64,000 nt of DNA from JAOXRU01 sp965247735 (GTDB lineage Bacteria > Bacteroidota > Bacteroidia > Flavobacteriales > Flavobacteriaceae), in NCBI GenBank assembly GCA_965247735.1, contig CBDFHN010000002.1, forward strand, positions 620,001-684,000. The letters are read 5' to 3'. Below the pieces are notes generated by a model, which did not search any database, was not told where the DNA came from, and was given only the letters and a program-made list of their open reading frames with translations. The position numbers and the translations under genes are program-made. Position 1 is the first letter of the stretch. Each line of letters opens with the position of its first letter. Shown piece by piece: positions 60,953-64,000 of this stretch.

Positions 60953-62362
60953 TTAAACTCTAACCTGTTTCCAATTTCCTTTTTTAAAAATCAGCATTGA
61001 TACAATAGCTATAGCAACTTGTGCGGCAGTTATCGCTGCAAAAACTCCTTTTGCTCCCCAGCCAAAAACAAATGCAGTAACATATGCTAATGGAAGCTGA
61101 AATAGCCAAAAACAGACAAAATTAATTTTTGTTGGTGTTACTGTGTCTCCTGCACCATTAAATGCATTTGTAACCACCATTCCGTAAGCATAAAAAACAT
61201 AACCAAGTGCAATAATTCTTAAACATAAAGTTCCGTTAGTTACTACAAGTTCTTCTGCTGTAAACTGCAACATAATATCCTTAGCAAAAAACAGATAAAC
61301 CAAAGAAATTAGCAGCATAAAATAGGCATTGTACTTTCCTGAAATCCAAACCGATTTTTCCGCTCTATCTGGCTTTCCTGCTCCCAAATTTTGACCAACT
61401 AGCGTAGCGGCGGCATTACTCATACCCCAAGAAGGCATTAATGTAAACATTATAACGCGTATGGCAATGGTGTATCCCGCTAAAACCTCGCTTCCAAACT
61501 CTGAAACAATACGCATTAAAAACACCCAGGAAGAAGTACCAATTAGAAACTGTCCAATACCTCCAATCGATACCTTTAACAAATTCATTAACATGCCAGT
61601 ACGAAGCACCAAATCTTTAGCTCCTATTTTAATCTTACTCCAGCCAAAAAACAAAACTGTTAATTGAAAAATTACTGCTGTACCCCTACCAATTGTAGTA
61701 GCAATTGCAGCTCCTTCTACTCCATATGCAGGTATTGGTCCCCATCCAAATATTAAAATCGGATCCAAAATAATATTTAGCCCATTGGATAGTATTAATG
61801 TCCACATAGCTATTGCAGCATTACCAGCACCTCTAAAAATGGCATTGATTAAAAATAACAATACAATTGTAATATTCCCTCCTAACAAAATTTTAGTATA
61901 GCCGTAGCCCTCTGCAATTAAAGAAGCATCACCTCCCATTAATTCCAAAATCTCTTTTGGGTACAATATTCCAATACTACTAATAACAAGTGCAACACAA
62001 ACTCCTATAAATATAACTTGTACTGCTGCTTGCGAAGCTCCTTTTTCGTCTTTTTCTCCAATACGTCTTGCTACTATTGCTGTTGCAGCAATACTTAATC
62101 CAATTGCTACCGCATAAACCAATGTTACTACAGACTCTGTAAGTCCTATTGTTGCAACTGCATTGACACTAATTCTAGAGACATAAATAATATCTACTAG
62201 TGCAAAAATCGACTCCATCAGCATTTCTAAAATCATAGGAACGGATAGCATAAATATAGCTCTGCGGATACTGCCAGAAGTAAATTCTTTTTCTTTACCA
62301 GTAATGGCAATCTTAAAATAATGTAAAAGTTTTGTAAAAGGTATTCTTGTAGATGATTTCAT
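60953..62362 (-). CDS. MATE family efflux transporter
   Basis: A 469-residue transporter from the ATG at 62362; the longer frame to 62416 starts with TTG. About twelve hydrophobic helices in two halves, each opening with a similar block (IFMLSVPMILEMLMESIFALVDIIYVS and LLKVSIGGIGQFLIGTSSWVFLM). The pattern fits the NorM/DinF superfamily of multidrug and toxin exporters driven by H+ or Na+. The substrate is unknown. Single-gene unit next to bshB1. Confidence 0.93.
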   Translation of the reverse strand: MKSSTRIPFTKLLHYFKIAITGKEKEFTSGSIRRAIFMLSVPMILEMLMESIFALVDIIYVSRISVNAVATIGLTESVVTLVYAVAIGLSIAATAIVARRIGEKDEKGASQAAVQVIFIGVCVALVISSIGILYPKEILELMGGDASLIAEGYGYTKILLGGNITIVLLFLINAIFRGAGNAAIAMWTLILSNGLNIILDPILIFGWGPIPAYGVEGAAIATTIGRGTAVIFQLTVLFFGWSKIKIGAKDLVLRTGMLMNLLKVSIGGIGQFLIGTSSWVFLMRIVSEFGSEVLAGYTIAIRVIMFTLMPSWGMSNAAATLVGQNLGAGKPDRAEKSVWISGKYNAYFMLLISLVYLFFAKDIMLQFTAEELVVTNGTLCLRIIALGYVFYAYGMVVTNAFNGAGDTVTPTKINFVCFWLFQLPLAYVTAFVFGWGAKGVFAAITAAQVAIAIVSMLIFKKGNWKQVRV

Positions 62363-62568
62363 TCTAAATATATGTTTATGAAAAGATTTGTCAAATACAA
62401 CAGGTGTACTTAACAAAAAAATATTGAGCAGTAGCTCAATCTAAAAACCGAAATATAATTTAGACAATCATGATGCAAAGATGTAATTTTTAAATTTAAG
62501 TTCTCCTATAAATCAATATTTTTTTAGCTATTATAACAGCAATAGCATTTTTAAATTTATTTTTAGTC

Positions 62569-62597
62569 AAAAAAAAGACTGCCTTTTTTAGACAGTC
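62569..62597 (-). terminator. Terminator of the PorP/SprF gene
   Basis: On the minus strand GACTG and CAGTC pair around an 11-base loop and are followed by eight T. It lies 31 bases after the stop at 62628. Confidence 0.75.
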
Positions 62598-62627
62598 GTA
62601 TCATAATATAAAACAAATTGAATACAA

Positions 62628-63593
62628 TTACTCTTTTGTTTCTTCTTCTTGTTTTGGAGCGGTTTTCGTCTTTTGTTTAAAACCAAACTTTATAAAAAAT
62701 TCATGAATTCCTCCTGCTACTGAAGAAAATTCTACTTTTGATGATGTTGAATATGCATATCCTAAATCCATCCAATCTGTTAACTTAAACGTAAAAAAGC
62801 CTCCATAAGCATCATCTGTACTAAAAATTGCTCCTAATTCTACTTTTTCTTTATATGATGTTGCTACTGTAATATCGGTAGATATTGGTGCGCCAGATAC
62901 ATACCTCAGCATTGTAGATGGTTTTAATAAAAAGTCATTATTGATTGCAAAATTATACCCTCCGCTTAAATATAAATGCATGCGCTCTGATGAAACACCA
63001 GAAACTCCATTTTCTTCATTTAATCGCTCATTACTAAGTAATCGAGGTGTTGATAATGACACATAAAAATCTTTATGATACAAATAGGCTCCTATACCTA
63101 TATTTGGATTAAAACGACTTACATCTTCTAATGTAGCACTATTATTACTGGAACCATCTGCATTATAATTTTGTAATTTTGCTGTATCTATATTATAAAA
63201 ATTGGCACCACCCTTAATCCCTAAATACAAAAACAGCTCATTTTGCAATTGCAATTGATAGGAAACGTCTATATTTAACGCCGTTTGTTTTTCTATAAAA
63301 ACTTTATCATTTACAATAGAAAGTCCAATTCCAATATTGTTTTTCAGGGGCATTCCAAAAGAAAAAGCTTGTAATTCTGGTGGATCTTGAAGTTCTTGCC
63401 ATTGTGATCTAAATGTACTTATAAATGTGGTTTCACCTTGAACACCTACTAGCGCAGGATTAATAATATTTAAGTGCTTCTGATATAAAGTTATATTTCC
63501 GTCCTGTTGTGCAAAAGCAACTATGCTTACCAATAAACATGCTATGGATATAAAATGGTGTTTATTTATCATTCTTCTATTGTTAATTCTCAT
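62628..63593 (-). CDS. PorP/SprF family type IX secretion membrane protein
   Basis: An outer-membrane beta-barrel of about 321 residues. The ATG at 63593 or the one at 63572 is the start; the latter gives a cleaner signal peptide (NKHHFISIACLLVSIVAFAQ). Family landmarks: ITLYQKHLNIINPALVG, FISTFRSQWQ, SFGMPLKNNIGIGLSIVND and the closing beta-strands GIHEFFIKFGF. The C-terminal tail KTAPKQEEETKE is charged. PorP/SprF proteins act with proteins carrying a CHU_C (type B) sorting domain, and the gene just upstream (7 bases or less) encodes one. They are probably a functional pair. Confidence 0.93.
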   Translation of the reverse strand: MRINNRRMINKHHFISIACLLVSIVAFAQQDGNITLYQKHLNIINPALVGVQGETTFISTFRSQWQELQDPPELQAFSFGMPLKNNIGIGLSIVNDKVFIEKQTALNIDVSYQLQLQNELFLYLGIKGGANFYNIDTAKLQNYNADGSSNNSATLEDVSRFNPNIGIGAYLYHKDFYVSLSTPRLLSNERLNEENGVSGVSSERMHLYLSGGYNFAINNDFLLKPSTMLRYVSGAPISTDITVATSYKEKVELGAIFSTDDAYGGFFTFKLTDWMDLGYAYSTSSKVEFSSVAGGIHEFFIKFGFKQKTKTAPKQEEETKE

Positions 63594-63599
63594 CAAAAT

Positions 63600-64000
63600 C
63601 TATTTACTTATGTATATCCATCCTTGTTTTTCAATACTTCCATCACCATCTAAATCTATGAGATAATAATAGGATCCTTCAGGTAATAATGTACTTCCAC
63701 TGCCATTGTTAGTTCCAGTCCAAGTATTATTATATCCACTAGCTGTAAATACATTTTTTCCCCATTTATTAAACACTTGCACTTTATTATTAGGGTGTTT
63801 TTCTATTTTTCCTATAACCCATTTTTTATCTATAGGCGATAATGAATTTGATATTAATATTTCTTTATCGTTTTCTGCTACATTTACTGCATCAATAATT
63901 GCTTGTACTTCTGACAGTGTTGGTGGATTACTAAAAGCTGTTTCATTAGCAATAAATAATTGGTATTGATTTTCAAAATTTGAATCAATTGCCGTTATTC
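63600..64000 (-). CDS. Type IX-secreted protein with type B sorting domain, 5' part outside window
   Basis: The C-terminal 133 codons of a large protein, open to the right edge. The last 85 residues are the gliding-motility-associated C-terminal (CHU_C, type B sorting) domain: ISNSLSPIDKKWVIGKIEKH, VQVFNKWGKNVFTASGYNNT, LPEGSYYYLIDLDGDGSIEK and WIYISK. Before it is a motif FSNPPTLSEVQAIIDAVNVA that in large flavobacterial adhesins occurs as a repeat, so the missing part probably contains more copies. The protein is sent through the type IX system to the cell surface or medium, with the PorP/SprF protein next door. Confidence 0.9.
   Translation of the reverse strand, partial: ITAIDSNFENQYQLFIANETAFSNPPTLSEVQAIIDAVNVAENDKEILISNSLSPIDKKWVIGKIEKHPNNKVQVFNKWGKNVFTASGYNNTWTGTNNGSGSTLLPEGSYYYLIDLDGDGSIEKQGWIYISK

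Noticed and set aside
1..64000. CRISPR arrays, rRNA genes, replication origin
   Set aside because: No regularly spaced repeats, no rRNA-like stretches, and no dnaA or partition genes were seen.

Overview
The window is about 64 kb of AT-rich DNA from a member of the Bacteroidota, almost certainly a flavobacterium (family Flavobacteriaceae). The evidence is a fused lpxC-fabZ gene, a PorX two-component regulator, a PorP/SprF protein beside a gliding-motility/type IX secretion C-terminal domain, a bacillithiol deacetylase, AraC regulators with TPR sensors, and promoters of the Bacteroidota TAnnTTTG type. No rRNA, CRISPR array, prophage or replication origin was seen. Protein identities rest on motif recognition by eye, not on database searches.

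Layout. 1-6.9 kb (minus strand): sucD (cut by the left edge), a second LpxD-like acyltransferase, efp, lpxA, lpxC-fabZ, lpxD and an HD phosphohydrolase, a lipid A block with housekeeping genes. 7-13.7 kb (plus): porX, three paralogous small helix-turn-helix proteins interleaved with tsaE, a 45-residue lipoprotein too short for routine gene calling, a membrane protein, an alanine-dehydrogenase-family protein and a small anchored protein. 13.8-16.9 kb (minus): an AraC/TPR regulator gene broken by an ISL3-type (ISAon1-like) insertion sequence with an exact 8-bp target duplication. 17.7-26.8 kb (plus): a full galactose operon with a GntR/LacI-hybrid regulator, mutarotase, exported GH2 beta-galactosidase, Na+/sugar symporter, galactokinase and GalT.

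27.2-36.9 kb (minus) is the most unusual part. It is a nine-gene, tightly spaced operon encoding a beta-propeller-like protein, a nucleoside-phosphorylase-fold protein, a cysteine-rich protein with uracil-DNA-glycosylase-like motifs, two tandem paralogues of an unrecognised 248-residue family, a metallophosphoesterase, a VioB/RebD-type ferritin-like protein, a DNase II homologue with its HxK/HxK catalytic motifs, and a four-helix membrane protein made by internal duplication. None of the soluble proteins has an evident signal peptide. The mix of nucleic-acid, nucleotide and oxidative enzymes does not match a system I know.

37.2-46.5 kb (minus) is a copper/silver efflux operon: CusB-type adaptor with heavy-metal-binding and DUF3347 domains, PepSY protein, haem-binding protein, DUF3347 lipoprotein, TolC-like channel, CusA pump, and a HYC_CC_PP-type small protein. 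46.6-52.6 kb carries a sterol-desaturase-type hydroxylase, a TPR protein, a Bax-inhibitor-1 family protein, an AraC regulator, an oddly exported pirin, YceI and a lipoprotein. 52.8-64 kb carries a GH3/beta-lactamase fusion, an M28 peptidase lipoprotein, tRNA-His, a TPR histidine kinase, bshB1, a MATE transporter, a PorP/SprF protein and the end of a large type IX-secreted protein cut by the right edge.
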